A program made the position numbers and the translations under genes. From Syntrophaceae bacterium (GTDB lineage: Bacteria; Desulfobacterota; Desulfomonilia; Desulfomonilales; Desulfomonilaceae), in contig JACWAG010000346.1 of NCBI GenBank assembly GCA_014874425.1, positions 1-15,713 on the forward strand: DNA of 15,713 nt, written 5' to 3'. Shown piece after piece: positions 6,440-12,803 of this stretch. The notes below the pieces were generated by a model that saw only the letters and a program-made list of their open reading frames with translations, had not been told where the DNA came from and did not search any database. Each line of letters starts with the position of its first letter. The stretch's first letter is position 1.

Positions 6440-6444
6440 CTCCT
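6440..6444 (-). promoter_or_regulatory. Ribosome-binding site deciding the secY TTG start
   Basis: AGGAG lies seven bases before TTG at 6430-6432, and no in-frame ATG or GTG is nearby. This supports initiation of SecY at TTG. Confidence 0.75.
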
Positions 6445-6509
6445 AAAATTACCGCGTCTAATGCGCTTTTATTACGTAAAACTAAAGTACAAGCCTCAGT
6501 TGCAACTTG

Positions 6510-6938
6510 CTATTCCACAGTACCGCCCGCAGCGCCAATTTTTTTACGGGCATTATCGCTTACCGCATCAAGCCTAATAACGTAAGCTGCGGACACTTCT
6601 CCGTCCGAAAGCAACTTAATTGGTCCGACCCTTTTGACTATGTTCTTTTCACGCAGCAAAGCGCCGGTAATAGGTTCAGACGGGTTTAACTTGGATATGG
6701 TCTTCAGGGAAACAACATTGTATTCAATCCTGAAAACATTGTTAAAGCCCTTCTTGGGAAGGCGTCTTTGCAACGGCATTTGACCGCCCTCAAAGCCCCG
6801 AGCGACTTTGCCTCCAGACCGTGATTTTTGGCCTTTGTGTCCCTTGCCGCAAGTTTTACCCAAACCGGATGATTCGCCGCGGCCGACGCGTTTACGTCTA
6901 CCCGCGGTAACCGGCCGCTCCAAATTTGACAAATTCAT
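6510..6938 (-). CDS. rplO: 50S ribosomal protein L15
   Basis: L15 is an early-to-mid assembly protein of the 50S subunit whose extended basic N-terminal arm threads into 23S rRNA. The 142-residue protein has the Gly/Arg/Lys-rich N-terminus (RKRVGRGESSGLGKTCGKGH, about 15-34), the motif GFEGGQMPLQRRLPKKGF (about 48-65), and a globular C-terminal half ending AAGGTVE. The ATG at 6936-6938 follows GGAGC by seven bases. It lies 28 bases after rpmD. Confidence 0.98.
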   Translation of the reverse strand: MNLSNLERPVTAGRRKRVGRGESSGLGKTCGKGHKGQKSRSGGKVARGFEGGQMPLQRRLPKKGFNNVFRIEYNVVSLKTISKLNPSEPITGALLREKNIVKRVGPIKLLSDGEVSAAYVIRLDAVSDNARKKIGAAGGTVE

Positions 6939-6966
6939 TAAAAGCTCCGTTCCGGACTGAGTTTAG

Positions 6967-7146
6967 CTACTGATCAACATTTTCCACGGCGACGAGGTGA
7001 CAGACCTTGTTTACCATACCTCGGATAGCCGGAGTATCTTCCAAAACTTTGAAAGAATTCAATTTATGAAGCCCCAGTCCACGAATGGTTTCTCTTTGAC
7101 TTTTCGTCGCCTTAATCTTGCTTTTTTTGAGGGTCACTTTAAGCAT
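6967..7146 (-). CDS. rpmD: 50S ribosomal protein L30
   Basis: L30 is a small, non-universal 50S protein. The 59-residue product begins MLKVTLKKSKIKATKSQRET and contains the family signature RGLGLHKLN (22-30) and EDTPAIRGMVNKVCHLV (36-52). The ATG at 7144-7146 lies inside the last codons of rpsE, an 8-base overlap in another frame, so the two genes are probably translationally coupled. A GGAGAGG stretch within rpsE serves as ribosome-binding site. Its position between rpsE and rplO is the standard spc order. Confidence 0.95.
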   Translation of the reverse strand: MLKVTLKKSKIKATKSQRETIRGLGLHKLNSFKVLEDTPAIRGMVNKVCHLVAVENVDQ

Positions 7147-7678
7147 TGCCTAAGTTTTCCTCTCCTTTTTCATTTTCTTCTTCAGCCTGGCCGATTTTAC
7201 CAAGACGTTTGGCAATTTGCAGAGGCGTGCGAAGGCCTTTCAGGCCCTCGAAGGTAGCTTTAACAACATTATGTGGGTTGTTGGTGCCGATACATTTTGT
7301 GAGAATGTCACGAATACCCACAGCTTCCATAACAGCCCTGACAGCTCCACCAGCGATCACACCGGTCCCGGAACCGGCAGGTTTAAGCAAAACCTTGGCC
7401 GCTCCATATTTCCCAATGATTTCATGAGGCACTGTGCCGTTCACTATTGGAACGTCAACCATATACGCTTTGGCTCGCTCAACACCTTTGCGAATAGCTT
7501 CGGGAACTTCTTTCGCTTTGCCCAAGCCGAAGCCCACACGGCCTTGACCGTCGCCAACGACGACCACAGCGCTAAAAGAAAATCTTCTTCCGCCTTTAAC
7601 GACTTTGGCGACGCGACTTAAATGGACCACTCGGTCTTTAAGTTCGCCTTCGGTAGACATCTCTGATCTACTCAGCAA
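7139..7678 (-). CDS. rpsE: 30S ribosomal protein S5
   Basis: S5 binds 16S rRNA near the decoding site and helps set translational accuracy and mRNA helicase activity at the entry channel. It has the double-stranded RNA-binding-like N-terminal domain (VAKVVKGGRRFSFSAVVVVG), then VGFGLGKAKEVPEAIRKG, and the C-terminal GTGVIAGGAVRAVMEAVGI. I take TTG at 7676-7678 as start (179 residues) because AGGAGG lies nine bases upstream; an ATG at 7658-7660 would give 173 residues but has only AGAG directly against it. Both starts fit family length. Its 3' end overlaps rpmD by 8 bases. The C-terminal tail is Glu-rich. Confidence 0.96.
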   Translation of the reverse strand: MLSRSEMSTEGELKDRVVHLSRVAKVVKGGRRFSFSAVVVVGDGQGRVGFGLGKAKEVPEAIRKGVERAKAYMVDVPIVNGTVPHEIIGKYGAAKVLLKPAGSGTGVIAGGAVRAVMEAVGIRDILTKCIGTNNPHNVVKATFEGLKGLRTPLQIAKRLGKIGQAEEENEKGEENLGNA

Positions 7679-7687
7679 CGGGCGATT

Positions 7688-7693
7688 CCTCCT
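7688..7693 (-). promoter_or_regulatory. Ribosome-binding site favouring the rpsE TTG start
   Basis: AGGAGG lies nine bases before TTG at 7676-7678 and 27 bases before the alternative ATG at 7658-7660, which is too far to serve it. This favours the TTG start. Confidence 0.6.
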
Positions 7694-7703
7694 TCAACCA
7701 GAA

Positions 7704-8072
7704 TTAAAACTCTAATCCAGCTTCCCTAGCGCCATCTGCTAAGGCTTTGACCTTCCCGTGATAAAGGTAAGGGCCTCTATCAAAGACAACCTTGCTGATG
7801 TTCAACGCCAATGCTCTTGCGGCAATTCGTTTTCCAACCTCTCGGGCGACGTCCTTATTAAAAGGTTGATTTCCCTGCCGCCTGAAACCTTTGTCTAACG
7901 TAGAAGCCTGAGCCAGTGTAACGCCAGCGTCATCGTCTACGATTTGCGCAAAGATATTCCGATTTGATCGAAAAACCGTTAAACGACGTCTTTCAGAATT
8001 GCCGGATATTCTGAATCGCACTCGTCGAGTTCTCTTTTTTCTAGATTCTATTTTTTCCGAATTGTTACTCAT
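7704..8072 (-). CDS. rplR: 50S ribosomal protein L18
   Basis: L18 binds 5S rRNA and, with L5 and L25 in many bacteria, seats it in the central protuberance. The 122-residue protein has a basic N-terminal tail (RKKRTRRVRFRISG), then ERRRLTVFRSNRNIFAQIVDD, VGKRIAARALALNI, and the family ending FDRGPYLYHGKVKALADGAREAGLEF-like C-terminus. The ATG at 8070-8072 follows AAGGA by seven bases. It is flanked by rplF (39 bases) and rpsE (25 bases) in canonical order. Confidence 0.98.
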   Translation of the reverse strand: MSNNSEKIESRKKRTRRVRFRISGNSERRRLTVFRSNRNIFAQIVDDDAGVTLAQASTLDKGFRRQGNQPFNKDVAREVGKRIAARALALNISKVVFDRGPYLYHGKVKALADGAREAGLEF

Positions 8073-8111
8073 TGCGGATCCTTTTTAGCTCGCTGAATAC
8101 CAGGTAATGGT

Positions 8112-8651
8112 CTATTTGGAGCCCGCTTTCCCAACTTTACGCCTTATCTGCTCACCCACATATCGGATACCCTTGCCACGATAAGGTTCAGGTTTCCGTA
8201 CCCGTCGAATTTTAGCAGCCATTTCTCCGACTAGTTGTTTGTCAATTCCACGGACATGAATGATGGTGTTCTTTTCCACTTCAATTGCAAGGCCTTCAGG
8301 AATAGGAAGGACTTTGGGATTAGAGTACCCTACATTTAAAGTTAGATTCAGTTTATCAGCTTCCGCCCTGTACCCGACACCGACAATTTCCAAGGATTTG
8401 ATGAATCCAGTCGTGACACCGACAACCATGTTATTTATCAGGCTTCTGAATAAACCGTGCATTGCCCTGCACTTGCGATCTTCTCCCAAAGCCTTTACAT
8501 GAATTACCGAATCCGCTATATCCAAACCGACAAGATTTAAAAGATTCAGGTTGAGTGAACCTTTTGGACCGTCGACATTGAGTATTGGAACATCGAATGT
8601 GACTTTGACGCTGTCCGGTATTGGTATTGGGGCTTTGCCTATTCTAGACAT
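8112..8651 (-). CDS. rplF: 50S ribosomal protein L6
   Basis: L6 lies near the sarcin-ricin loop and the factor-binding site of the 50S subunit. The 179-residue protein opens MSRIGKAPIPIPDSVKV, has two repeated L6 domains (about 1-80 and 81-170), and ends with the family motif EPYRGKGIRYVGEQIRRKVGKAG. The ATG at 8649-8651 is preceded by AGGAG. It follows rpsH by 27 bases. Confidence 0.98.
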   Translation of the reverse strand: MSRIGKAPIPIPDSVKVTFDVPILNVDGPKGSLNLNLLNLVGLDIADSVIHVKALGEDRKCRAMHGLFRSLINNMVVGVTTGFIKSLEIVGVGYRAEADKLNLTLNVGYSNPKVLPIPEGLAIEVEKNTIIHVRGIDKQLVGEMAAKIRRVRKPEPYRGKGIRYVGEQIRRKVGKAGSK

Positions 8652-8678
8652 TACTTACGCTCCTGTGAAACATTCGGG

Positions 8679-9083
8679 CTACCAGACGCTGCATAGCACT
8701 TCGCCGCCAATTCCTCTACGCCGGGCTTCCTTGTCGGTCATAACTCCCTGAGACGTAGAAAGGACAAGGATTCCAACGCCCCCATGACTTTTCAGGTTAT
8801 GTTCTTTTCCAACATAGACCCTTCGACCCGGCGTGGAGGTCCTGGCTAAGCCCTCAATTGTGCATTGAGTTTCGTCATCGAACCGCAAAGTCAATTTTAA
8901 AACACCCTGCTTATTCTTGGCTGACCGTATGACCTTATACTTTTTAATATATCCCTCCTCTTTAAGGATCTGCACCATACCTATTTTGAGGTTGGAGGCA
9001 GGGATGGTCACTTGATCCTTTCTCGCTTGCCGAGCGTTTCGGATTCGTGTCAGCATGTCAGCTATTGGATCGGTCATACTCAT
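8679..9083 (-). CDS. rpsH: 30S ribosomal protein S8
   Basis: S8 is a primary binder of the 16S rRNA central domain; in E. coli it represses the spc operon by binding the rplX-rplE mRNA region. The 134-residue protein starts MSMTDPIADMLTRIRNARQA and ends with the RNA-binding segment STSQGVMTDKEARRRGIGGE followed by VLCSVW. The ATG at 9081-9083 has GGGAG about ten bases upstream. It lies 13 bases after rpsN. I did not find an obvious copy of the E. coli S8 target near rplE, but I could only look by eye. Confidence 0.98.
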   Translation of the reverse strand: MSMTDPIADMLTRIRNARQARKDQVTIPASNLKIGMVQILKEEGYIKKYKVIRSAKNKQGVLKLTLRFDDETQCTIEGLARTSTPGRRVYVGKEHNLKSHGGVGILVLSTSQGVMTDKEARRRGIGGEVLCSVW

Positions 9084-9096
9084 GAGAATAATCTCC

Positions 9097-9282
9097 CTAC
9101 CAGCTCGATTTGATCATACCGGGAATGTTACCCCGGAGGGCCTGATCTCTAAGGCATATTCGACATAGCTGGAACTTGCGATAATATGCTCTTGGTCGGC
9201 CACAAATCTGGCAGCGATTATATGACCTCACTGAAAATTTCTGAGGCCTGCCGGCCTTTACCATCATCGATAATTTTGCCAC
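9097..9282 (-). CDS. rpsN: 30S ribosomal protein S14, zinc-binding (type Z)
   Basis: S14 completes the 30S head late in assembly. This is the short zinc form: 61 residues with Cys24, Cys27, Cys40 and Cys43 (CQIC and CRIC), opening MAKLSMMVKA and ending IPGMIKSSW. The longer, zinc-free type seen in E. coli has about 101 residues. The start is GTG at 9280-9282 with AGGAGG four bases upstream. That ribosome-binding site is part of a short hairpin at 9288-9301. It follows rplE by 26 bases. Confidence 0.97.
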   Translation of the reverse strand: MAKLSMMVKAGRPQKFSVRSYNRCQICGRPRAYYRKFQLCRICLRDQALRGNIPGMIKSSW

Positions 9283-9287
9283 GCTTC

Positions 9288-9301
9288 CTCCTTTTAAGGA
9301 G
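9288..9301 (-). promoter_or_regulatory. Hairpin masking the rpsN ribosome-binding site
   Basis: On the minus strand CTCCTT (9296-9301) is followed, two bases later, by its exact complement AAGGAG (9288-9293), which overlaps the AGGAGG ribosome-binding site of rpsN at 9287-9292. A realistic fold is a 5-bp stem with a 4-base loop. The upstream arm lies eight bases past the rplE stop, so ribosomes finishing rplE could open it. Coupling is inference. Confidence 0.45.
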
Positions 9302-9308
9302 ACTTTTT

Positions 9309-9851
9309 CTATTTCCTGAAAGGCATTCCTAAATGATCCAGAAGCTGCTTCGCTTCCTCGTCTGTCTTCGCTGAAGTGACCAGCGTTATGTTCATGCCCC
9401 GAATTTTCTCAAGCCGGTCATAATTAATCTCAGGGAATATGATCTGCTCCTTTATCCCCATCGAAAAATTACCTCTTCCGTCAAATCCTCTAGGGTTGAT
9501 CCCTCGAAAATCGCGGACTCGAGGAAGAGCGACATTGATCAATTTGTCAAGAAAATGAAACATATTGTCCCTGCGAAGGGTCACTTTGCAACCGATTGTC
9601 ATACCTTCCCGAAGCTTGAAAGAAGCTATTGATTTGCGCGCCTTACGCATAACAGGCCACTGCCCTGAAATAAGCGATAGTTCCTGTTGAGCGCTTTCCA
9701 GCGCCTTAGCGTTTAGGATCGCCTCCCCCAGCCCCATATTAATAACGATCTTCTTTAGGACGGGAACCTGCATCGAGTTCTTGTATTTATACTGCTCTCT
9801 CAAAGCGGGAACTACCGATTTGAGATAATAGTCTCTAAGTCGGGACGCCAT
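9309..9851 (-). CDS. rplE: 50S ribosomal protein L5
   Basis: L5 binds 5S rRNA in the central protuberance and touches the P-site tRNA. The 180-residue protein has the N-terminal VPVLKKIVINMGLGEA (about 29-44), the segment GQWPVMRKARKSIASFKLRE (about 58-77), IGCKVTLRR, the PRVRDFRGIN loop, and the C-terminal TLVTSAKTDEEAKQLLDHLG and MPFRK. The ATG at 9849-9851 is preceded by AAGGA. It lies 13 bases after rplX. Confidence 0.98.
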   Translation of the reverse strand: MASRLRDYYLKSVVPALREQYKYKNSMQVPVLKKIVINMGLGEAILNAKALESAQQELSLISGQWPVMRKARKSIASFKLREGMTIGCKVTLRRDNMFHFLDKLINVALPRVRDFRGINPRGFDGRGNFSMGIKEQIIFPEINYDRLEKIRGMNITLVTSAKTDEEAKQLLDHLGMPFRK

Positions 9852-9864
9852 CAGAAAATTCCTT

Positions 9865-10182
9865 CTAGTTTTCCAACTGCTCTAAGCATTTTTTACAGTA
9901 ACGAGCACGCTTGCCTTCGACCGCCCGGACACCAACCCGAGTTGGTTTAGAGCACTTGGGACATATCACCATCAGTTTGCACAATTTGATAGGGGCTTCT
10001 TTTTCGATGATTCCCCCCTGCTGCCCAAGCTTGCCGCCAGCCTTAGTGTGTCGTTTAACCATATTGATTCTCTCGACCAAGGCCGAGCCCTTTTCGCTAA
10101 AAATCTTCAGGACCCGTCCTTCCCGACCAGCGTTTTTACCGGAAAGCACTCTTACTCGATCTTCTTTCTTAATATTCGACAT
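9865..10182 (-). CDS. rplX: 50S ribosomal protein L24 (four-Cys form)
   Basis: L24 is one of the two initiator proteins of 50S assembly and later lines the tunnel exit. I start it at ATG 10180-10182 (105 residues, MSNIKKEDRVRVLSGKNAGR), nine bases after GGAGGT; a TTG two codons upstream has no support. A KOW motif (DRVRVLSGKNAGREGRVLKI) occupies 8-27, and INMVKRHTK follows at 39-47. The C-terminus carries Cys74, Cys77, Cys96 and Cys99, a likely zinc ribbon present in many bacterial L24 proteins but not in E. coli. Two bases separate it from rplN. Confidence 0.97.
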   Translation of the reverse strand: MSNIKKEDRVRVLSGKNAGREGRVLKIFSEKGSALVERINMVKRHTKAGGKLGQQGGIIEKEAPIKLCKLMVICPKCSKPTRVGVRAVEGKRARYCKKCLEQLEN

Positions 10183-10184
10183 GT

Positions 10185-10553
10185 TCAAAGGACCTCCGGA
10201 GCGAGAGACACTATTTTCATGAATTTTTTGGCTCTGAGTTCTCGAGCTACAGGTCCGAAGATGCGCGTACCGATTGGTTCAAGTTGATTATTTATCAAAA
10301 CTGCGGAATTGTCATCGAACCTTATATACGAGCCATCGGAACGACGAACAGCACGCTTTGTTCTCACGACCACCGCCTTGTGAACCTCGCCTTTTTTCAC
10401 CTTGGAATTCGGGATAGCCTGTTTGACGGATACAATAACGACGTCACCGACACTGGCGTATTTTCTCCGGGTGCCGCCCAAAACCTTGACACAAAACAGT
10501 TCCTTTGCGCCTGAATTGTCGGCGACACCCATTCGCGTTTGCTGCTGGATCAT
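10185..10553 (-). CDS. rplN: 50S ribosomal protein L14
   Basis: L14 forms inter-subunit bridges and is the docking site for the silencing factor RsfS in other bacteria. The 122-residue protein opens MIQQQTRMGVADNSGAKELF and contains the family signature GDVVIVSVKQAIPNSKVKKG (about 36-55), the segment VVVRTKRAVRRSDGSYIRFD, and the end REKKF-like REL RAKKFMKIVSLAPEVL. Its ATG overlaps the rpsQ stop by four bases (ATGA), indicating coupled translation. Confidence 0.98.
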   Translation of the reverse strand: MIQQQTRMGVADNSGAKELFCVKVLGGTRRKYASVGDVVIVSVKQAIPNSKVKKGEVHKAVVVRTKRAVRRSDGSYIRFDDNSAVLINNQLEPIGTRIFGPVARELRAKKFMKIVSLAPEVL

Positions 10554-10837
10554 GCCGCCCCTCCCAGCATTGCCGCTTCCTTAACAATCTTTTGTACACG
10601 CCAATTCTTATGGCGACTCAGCGGTCGGGTTTCCACTATCAGGACTTCGTCGCCGATATGGCAACGGTTGTCTTCGTCATGCGCCATGAAGCGTTTCCTG
10701 CGACGAACGAATTTCTTGTAAACAGGGTGCAGCACGGTGCGGCTAACTTCGACAACAACAGTTTTGTCCATTTTGTCACTGATAACTATGCCGGTACGAG
10801 CTTTACGCTGCTGACGTTCGCTAGAGGAGCTATTCAT
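10550..10837 (-). CDS. rpsQ: 30S ribosomal protein S17
   Basis: S17 is a primary binder of the 5' domain of 16S rRNA. The 95-residue protein has a Ser-rich start, the OB-fold core RTGIVISDKMDKTVVVEVSR (about 14-33), HPVYKKFVRRRKRFMAHDE, the motif GDEVLIVETRPLSRHKNWRV (about 62-81), and a short C-terminal extension beyond it. The ATG at 10835-10837 overlaps the rpmC stop by four bases and has GAGGGGG five or so bases upstream. Confidence 0.97.
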   Translation of the reverse strand: MNSSSSERQQRKARTGIVISDKMDKTVVVEVSRTVLHPVYKKFVRRRKRFMAHDEDNRCHIGDEVLIVETRPLSRHKNWRVQKIVKEAAMLGGAA

Positions 10838-11028
10838 TCAGACCCCCTCTTTTCTCGAATTATAGTTTTAACCCGAGCTATCTCCTTACGGACGATACCG
10901 AGTCGGGCGACTTTTTCCAGTTGACCGGTGGCCTTCTTGAAGCGAAGTTTGAATTCCTCTTCTCGAAACTCTTTCTCTTTGACGGTCAATTCTTCAACAG
11001 AAAGATCCCGCAATTCCCGGGGCTTCAT
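10834..11028 (-). CDS. rpmC: 50S ribosomal protein L29
   Basis: L29 is a small two-helix protein at the tunnel exit, near the docking site of trigger factor and SRP. The 64-residue product opens MKPRELRDLSVEELTVKEKE, is strongly charged and helical, and has the family stretch LRFKKATGQLEKVARLGIVR and KEIARVKTIIRE. Four-base ATGA overlaps join it to rplP upstream and rpsQ downstream. Confidence 0.97.
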   Translation of the reverse strand: MKPRELRDLSVEELTVKEKEFREEEFKLRFKKATGQLEKVARLGIVRKEIARVKTIIREKRGSE

Positions 11029-11441
11029 GTCAACTCCTCACGAATCACAAAACGAGTTTTTAAAGGCAGTTTCCTAGCGGCCAGTCGGAATGCCTCACGA
11101 GCCACTTCAACTGGCACACCTTCCATTTCATACATTATAATACCCGGTCTAACGACCGCTACCCATTCCTCTGGAGCGCCTTTACCTTTTCCCATTCTAG
11201 TTTCAGCGGGTTTCTTGGTTATAGGCTTATCCGGAAAAACTCTAATCCAGATCTTACCGCCTCTTTTAACGTGTCGAGTCATAGCGATTCGACCGGCTTC
11301 AATTTGCCTGGCGGTGACCCAGATGGGTTCCAATGCCATTAAGCCAAATTCGCCAAAGGAAACCTGTGTCCCTCGAAGCGGTAAGCCTTTCATACGGCCC
11401 TTTTGTTTTTTTCTGTATTTAACTTTCTTGGGCGCAAGCAT
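11025..11441 (-). CDS. rplP: 50S ribosomal protein L16
   Basis: L16 is a late 50S assembly protein that organises the A-site finger and the A- and P-site tRNA elbows. I start it at ATG 11439-11441 (138 residues, MLAPKKVKYRKKQKGR), one base after the rpsC stop, with GGAG about eleven bases upstream inside rpsC; a TTG at 11456 would add five residues lacking family support. It shows GTQVSFGEFGLMALEPIWVT, the loop KPAETRMGKGKGAPEEWVAV (about 76-95), and YEMEGVPVEVAREAFRLAA. Confidence 0.97.
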   Translation of the reverse strand: MLAPKKVKYRKKQKGRMKGLPLRGTQVSFGEFGLMALEPIWVTARQIEAGRIAMTRHVKRGGKIWIRVFPDKPITKKPAETRMGKGKGAPEEWVAVVRPGIIMYEMEGVPVEVAREAFRLAARKLPLKTRFVIREELT

Positions 11442-11442
11442 T

Positions 11443-12087
11443 TTATCTTTCTCCAACCGAGCTTTTGATCAACTCGCCCTTAAAGATCCAAACTTTGACG
11501 CCAATGACTCCATAAGTCGTGGTAGCCTGAGCGAATCCGTAATCAATATCAGCCCTGAGAGTATGTAATGGAACTCTGCCCTCACGGTACCATTCGCGTC
11601 TGGCCATTTCAGCGCCGCCAAGTCGACCAGCGGTAGCTATTCGGATACCCTTGGCCCCGGATTTTAAAGCGCTCGAAACCGATTTCTTCATAGCTCTGCG
11701 GAAGGCTATTCTACGTTCAAGCTGTTGAGCAACGTTTTCGGCCACCAACTGCGCGTCAATTTCGGGTTTACGGATTTCCTTGACGTCAACGATTACGTCT
11801 TTATTGGTGAAACGAAGAATCTGTCTTCTAAGTTTTTCTATCTCGGACCCCTTTGGACCAATCACTACTCCAGGTCTTGCAGTATGGATTATCATCCGTA
11901 CTTTACCGGCGGCCCTCTCTATTTCCATTTTTGCGACGCTGGCCTGAGATAGTTTTTTCTTCACGAAATCCCTGAGCTTGAGGTCTTCAATAAGAAAATT
12001 CCCATAGTCCTTTTGAGAAAACCACCTCGAATCCCAAGTTTTTGTGACGCCTAATCGGAAACCAGTAGGATGAACTTTCTGTCCCAA
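11443..12087 (-). CDS. rpsC: 30S ribosomal protein S3
   Basis: S3 forms part of the mRNA entry channel and helicase in the 30S head. The 214-residue protein opens MGQKVHPTGFRLGVTKTWDS, has a type II KH domain with the loop VVIGPKGSEIEKLR (about 74-87), and the C-terminal domain with GAKGIRIATAGRLGGAEMAR and GVIGVKVWIFKGE. The start is TTG at 12085-12087, six bases after AGGAGG; no other start codon fits. The ribosome-binding site is buried in a small hairpin and the 94-base leader carries a larger stem-loop. rplV and rpsC are usually closer than this. Confidence 0.98.
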   Translation of the reverse strand: MGQKVHPTGFRLGVTKTWDSRWFSQKDYGNFLIEDLKLRDFVKKKLSQASVAKMEIERAAGKVRMIIHTARPGVVIGPKGSEIEKLRRQILRFTNKDVIVDVKEIRKPEIDAQLVAENVAQQLERRIAFRRAMKKSVSSALKSGAKGIRIATAGRLGGAEMARREWYREGRVPLHTLRADIDYGFAQATTTYGVIGVKVWIFKGELIKSSVGER

Positions 12088-12091
12088 ATTA

Positions 12092-12105
12092 ACCCTCCTG
12101 AGGGT
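12092..12105 (-). promoter_or_regulatory. Hairpin masking the rpsC ribosome-binding site
   Basis: On the minus strand ACCCTC (12100-12105) and GAGGGT (12092-12097) are exact complements two bases apart; a realistic fold is a 5-bp stem (ACCCT / AGGGT) with a CAGG loop. It contains the AGGAGG at 12094-12099 that serves the rpsC TTG start. Folding would hide the site until opened by a ribosome or other partner. Confidence 0.5.
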
Positions 12106-12117
12106 GAAACAAAGTGT

Positions 12118-12160
12118 CCGCTATATGCTTTCAGAAATCATGAAAGAGCCAAATATGCGG
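12118..12160 (-). promoter_or_regulatory. Stem-loop in the rplV-rpsC leader
   Basis: On the minus strand CCGCATAT (12153-12160) pairs with ATAT-A-GCGG (12118-12126, one bulged A). Inside it CTTTCA (12141-12146 side) and TGAAAG (12128-12133 side) form a perfect 6-bp inner stem with a 7-base loop. It starts 21 bases after the rplV stop and ends 12 bases before the rpsC ribosome-binding hairpin. There is no T-run, so it is not a terminator. It may be a regulatory or processing element. Confidence 0.4.
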
Positions 12161-12181
12161 AAGAATCTATTATGGCTAATG

Positions 12182-12514
12182 TCACTTCTCTTGCAAAGCG
12201 ATTGAAATATGGCTTGTCCGCTTCCGAATGCGTGTGGCCCTACCCATGGCTCTTGGCATCCACCTCTTGGCAGTGGGGCCTTCATCAACCATTATTCGGC
12301 TAACGTACAGGTTGTCTTCATTCACTCCACTAGACTTGGACGCATTATCCAAGGCTGACTGTATGGCCTTCCTAATGAGTGCGGCAGCCTTTTTTGGAGT
12401 AAATTGCAACGTGCTCAAAGCGGCGCCCACCTGAAGACCTCTAACAAGGTCAGCGACCAAACGAGCCTTGCGAGCGGAAATATGAGCGTGTGTCAATTTG
12501 GATTCCCATTCCAT
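12182..12514 (-). CDS. rplV: 50S ribosomal protein L22
   Basis: L22 has a globular surface domain and a long beta-hairpin reaching the constriction of the peptide tunnel. The protein is 110 residues from ATG 12512-12514, which overlaps the rpsS stop by one base (TGATG); the GTG one codon earlier would also read but adds nothing. It shows HAHISARKARLVADLVRGLQ (about 10-29), PKKAAALIRKAIQSALDNA, and the tunnel loop VDEGPTAKRWMPRAMGRATR (about 76-95) ending RKRTSHISI. Confidence 0.97.
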   Translation of the reverse strand: MEWESKLTHAHISARKARLVADLVRGLQVGAALSTLQFTPKKAAALIRKAIQSALDNASKSSGVNEDNLYVSRIMVDEGPTAKRWMPRAMGRATRIRKRTSHISIALQEK

Positions 12515-12798
12515 CACTTTCTTCCCTTCTTGGCCTTTCTGTCTCCAGCATGCCCGTGAAAGGTGCGGGTTGGCGAAAACTCGCCCAGTTTGTGTCCGAC
12601 CATATTTTCAGTGACAAAAACTGGAATAAATTTCTTCCCGTTGTGTACGGCGAAAGTGAGCCCCACCATATCCGGTATAATAGTAGACCTACGTGACCAA
12701 GTCTGAATAACCTTCCGGGACGAGGTGTCCTTGGCTTGAACAACTTTTGTCAATACATGCTGATCAACGAATGGTCCTTTACTGACTGAACGAGGCAT
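12514..12798 (-). CDS. rpsS: 30S ribosomal protein S19
   Basis: S19 forms a complex with S13 in the 30S head near the A-site tRNA. I start it at ATG 12796-12798 (94 residues, MPRSVSKGPFVDQHVLTKV), the family opening; GGAGG lies 11 bases upstream inside the end of rplB. An upstream GTG would add three residues without family support. The core has WSRRSTIIPDMVGLTFAVHN (about 34-53), FVPV-like FIPVFVTENMVGHKLGEFSPTR and FHGHAGDRKAKK. Confidence 0.97.
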   Translation of the reverse strand: MPRSVSKGPFVDQHVLTKVVQAKDTSSRKVIQTWSRRSTIIPDMVGLTFAVHNGKKFIPVFVTENMVGHKLGEFSPTRTFHGHAGDRKAKKGRK

Positions 12799-12803
12799 AA
12801 GAA

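Noticed and set aside
6433..6509. Promoter or regulatory element in the 77-base rplO-secY gap
   Set aside because: No well-spaced -35/-10 pair, no strong stem and no T-run; only the secY ribosome-binding site is supported.
10921..11568. 215-residue plus-strand reading frame antisense to rpmC, rplP and rpsC
   Set aside because: It runs opposite three unmistakable ribosomal genes. Its length follows from their codon bias, and the protein matches nothing I recognise.
12070..12303. 77-residue plus-strand frame spanning the rplV-rpsC gap
   Set aside because: It covers the only sizeable gap in this part, so it was considered as a small antisense gene. However, most of it is antisense to rplV and rpsC, it lacks a ribosome-binding site, and the gap is better explained by the stem-loops.
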